Position numbers and translations under genes: made by a program
Source: Gemmatimonadota bacterium
GTDB taxonomy: Bacteria > Orphanbacterota > Orphanbacteria > Orphanbacterales > Orphanbacteraceae
Reading direction: 5' to 3'
NCBI GenBank assembly: GCA_013002425.1
Contig: JABDJQ010000666.1
Span: forward strand, 1-7,416
Length of the DNA: 7,416 bases
In this document: one piece after another, positions 6,594 through 7,416 of the stretch
How the letters are laid out: each line of letters opens with the position of its first letter
Position numbering within the stretch: position 1 is the first letter of the stretch
Notes under the pieces: model-generated
Told to the model about the DNA's origin: nothing
Seen by the model: only the letters and a program-made list of their open reading frames with translations
Databases searched by the model: none

Positions 6594-6610
6594 TGTCTCC
6601 GGCGTTCTTC

Positions 6611-6630
6611 AGTACACTTGTTCTTGTACT
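6611..6630. promoter_or_regulatory. Dyad AGTACA-N8-TGTACT, possible operator
   Basis: AGTACA and TGTACT are exact inverted repeats spaced by 8 bases, 20 bases in all, a size typical of a site for a dimeric helix-turn-helix regulator. It lies about 57 bases downstream of the candidate -10 on the minus strand, so it would fall within the transcribed leader. I do not recognise the regulator. Confidence 0.35.
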
Positions 6631-6686
6631 CTGATTTTATGCGTTCGGCTAATTCGGGCTGCCCCCTCGGGCTTGGAACTGTGAAT

Positions 6687-6716
6687 AGTATATCCTGTCA
6701 AACCTTTAAAAATCAA
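6687..6716 (-). promoter_or_regulatory. Candidate sigma-70-type promoter for the 890-residue gene
   Basis: On the minus strand TTGATT (6711-6716) and TATACT (6687-6692) are 18 bases apart. This predicts a start near 6680 and a leader of roughly 175 bases. A perfect TTGACA (6696-6701) lies between them, but no good -10 follows it at 17 bp, so the TATACT pairing is preferred. Confidence 0.5.
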
Positions 6717-6828
6717 GGTGAATCCTTGCTACCCAGGCCCGGATTGGCCCGTATACCAGGCATTTCCGCGATATCATGCGTTCCTGAGTTCCCGGGCAGT
6801 GAAAGCCAGGGGCGATGGCAGGTGAGCG

Positions 6829-7416
6829 TCAGCGGAGAAAAGTAACCCGTCTGGTTTCGACGCGCCCGTTGCTCTCGAATCGAAGGAAGTAGACGCCCGC
6901 CGGCAGCACGTTGCCGTCATCGTCGCGGCCGTTCCACTCGATCACGCGGCCCGTTTGTGATTCGCTCACGCTCCTGACGAGGCGGCCGCGCACATCGTAA
7001 ACGGCGAACCGTCCGCCTTCTCGATTCGTACCGGATACCTCGAATCGAACGACTTCGCGAAACGGATTGGGCATCGCTGATCCCGTCGTGACACGCGTGT
7101 CGTTCGATCCCCGCCCTTCACCGCCCGGCAGCCCCACGAAGTCCGCGCCAAGCCTGTACAGCCGCCCCGTATTCACGCTGCCGGTGCGATCGATGATGTA
7201 CGGTTCGCCGAACCCGTCGCGCACGATCGAAGTCACGGTCTGCAGAACGGAGACGGGATCGATCTGCGGCGTGAGATCGACGATATCGAGCACGGTGTCC
7301 GGTTCGGCGCGCATCGCCCAGACACGCCTGCTGCAGAAATCGCCGTAAAGATAGTGACCGTAGAGGTGCGGAATCGCGGCGCCACGATACACGAAGCCAC
7401 CCGTGATCGAGCAGTC
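6829..7416 (-). CDS. PQQ-type glucose/sorbosone dehydrogenase-like protein with FlgD-like C-terminal domain (3' part)
   Basis: The frame is open to the right edge, leaving the last 195 residues. Visible residues 1-92 match the end of the glucose/sorbosone dehydrogenase (PQQ-dependent, six-bladed propeller) family: CSITGGFVYRG, then PHLYGHYLYGDFCSRRVWAM, and later a G-F-G-E-P-Y-I-I-D...GRLYRL strand pair that closes the propeller. A Gly-rich linker (about 96-107) leads to a FlgD-like/type A sorting-type domain from about 113: MPNPFREVV, AVYDVRGRLVR, EWNGRDDDGNVLPAGVYF, ending VTFLR. The active-site and PQQ-binding residues lie outside the window, so the substrate, and whether it is an active enzyme, cannot be judged. 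The protein is presumably exported, since its C-terminal domain is shared with two neighbours that have signal peptides. An in-frame GTG at 7392 is not the start, because conserved family sequence continues upstream of it. Confidence 0.87.
   Translation of the reverse strand, partial: DCSITGGFVYRGAAIPHLYGHYLYGDFCSRRVWAMRAEPDTVLDIVDLTPQIDPVSVLQTVTSIVRDGFGEPYIIDRTGSVNTGRLYRLGADFVGLPGGEGRGSNDTRVTTGSAMPNPFREVVRFEVSGTNREGGRFAVYDVRGRLVRSVSESQTGRVIEWNGRDDDGNVLPAGVYFLRFESNGRVETRRVTFLR

Larger units (their letters stand above)
6503..6828. other. 326-bp intergenic leader and promoter region
   Basis: This gap between two co-directional genes holds no convincing coding sequence. It contains a promoter candidate (6687-6716), three inverted repeats (6532-6553, 6580-6593, 6611-6630) and the ribosome binding site at 6508-6513. 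Bases 6680-6720 are much more AT-rich than the rest of the window, as expected of a promoter. I saw no clear terminator hairpin with a T-run after the TGA at 6829. Confidence 0.7.

Noticed and set aside
6618..6845. 75-codon plus-strand frame in the large spacer
   Set aside because: Uses a non-ATG start inside the AGTACA dyad, has no ribosome binding site, and runs into the end of the dehydrogenase-like gene.
7390..7392. GTG as start of a short gene at the right edge
   Set aside because: The frame stays open to the window edge and the residues before it (CSITGGF) belong to the conserved dehydrogenase motif, so this is an internal valine codon.

Overview
The window is GC-rich bacterial DNA, coding almost throughout, with compact spacing and clear Shine-Dalgarno sequences on most genes. 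Three consecutive minus-strand genes encode secreted modular proteins that end in the same FlgD-like/type A sorting-type C-terminal domain (PNPF motif, a D-V-x-G-R turn, then A-G/S-G-x-Y-F and a final Leu/Ile-Arg). That domain, together with cohesin-like and dockerin-like modules and an NYN-LOTUS protein, suggests an uncultured member of the FCB group or a nearby candidate phylum (for example Eisenbacteria, Krumholzibacteriota or Latescibacterota). This placement is inference; no rRNA or marker gene is present.

Layout. Bases 2-262 (+) hold the 3' end of an unrecognised gene. Its end overlaps by 29 bp the convergent gene at 234-1280 (-), a membrane-anchored SGNH/GDSL hydrolase that may be translated from a leaderless mRNA. 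A 168-bp divergent spacer separates this from 1449-2249 (+), an NYN-domain RNase-like protein with a C-terminal OST-HTH/LOTUS domain. Only 10 bp after its stop comes the convergent end of 2260-3759 (-), a secreted protein with an N-terminal cohesin-like domain, an unrecognised central region with a four-cysteine cluster, and the shared C-terminal domain. Upstream of it (70-bp gap with a strong GC hairpin) lies 3830-6502 (-), an 890-residue secreted multidomain protein with two cohesin-like domains, Ig-like and fibronectin-III-like modules, a dockerin-like calcium-binding region and the same C-terminal domain. A 326-bp spacer with a promoter candidate and several inverted repeats follows. The window ends in the 3' part of a PQQ-type glucose/sorbosone dehydrogenase-like gene (6829-7416, -), which also carries the shared domain.

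How they fit together. The two genes at 2260-6502 look like a transcription unit for cell-surface or secreted proteins. One has a dockerin-like region and both have cohesin-like domains, so they could assemble with each other or with other proteins of the cell. The dehydrogenase-like protein probably uses the same export or anchoring route. The NYN-LOTUS gene and the SGNH hydrolase have no evident functional link to the secreted set. No mobile element, CRISPR array, tRNA or rRNA was seen.
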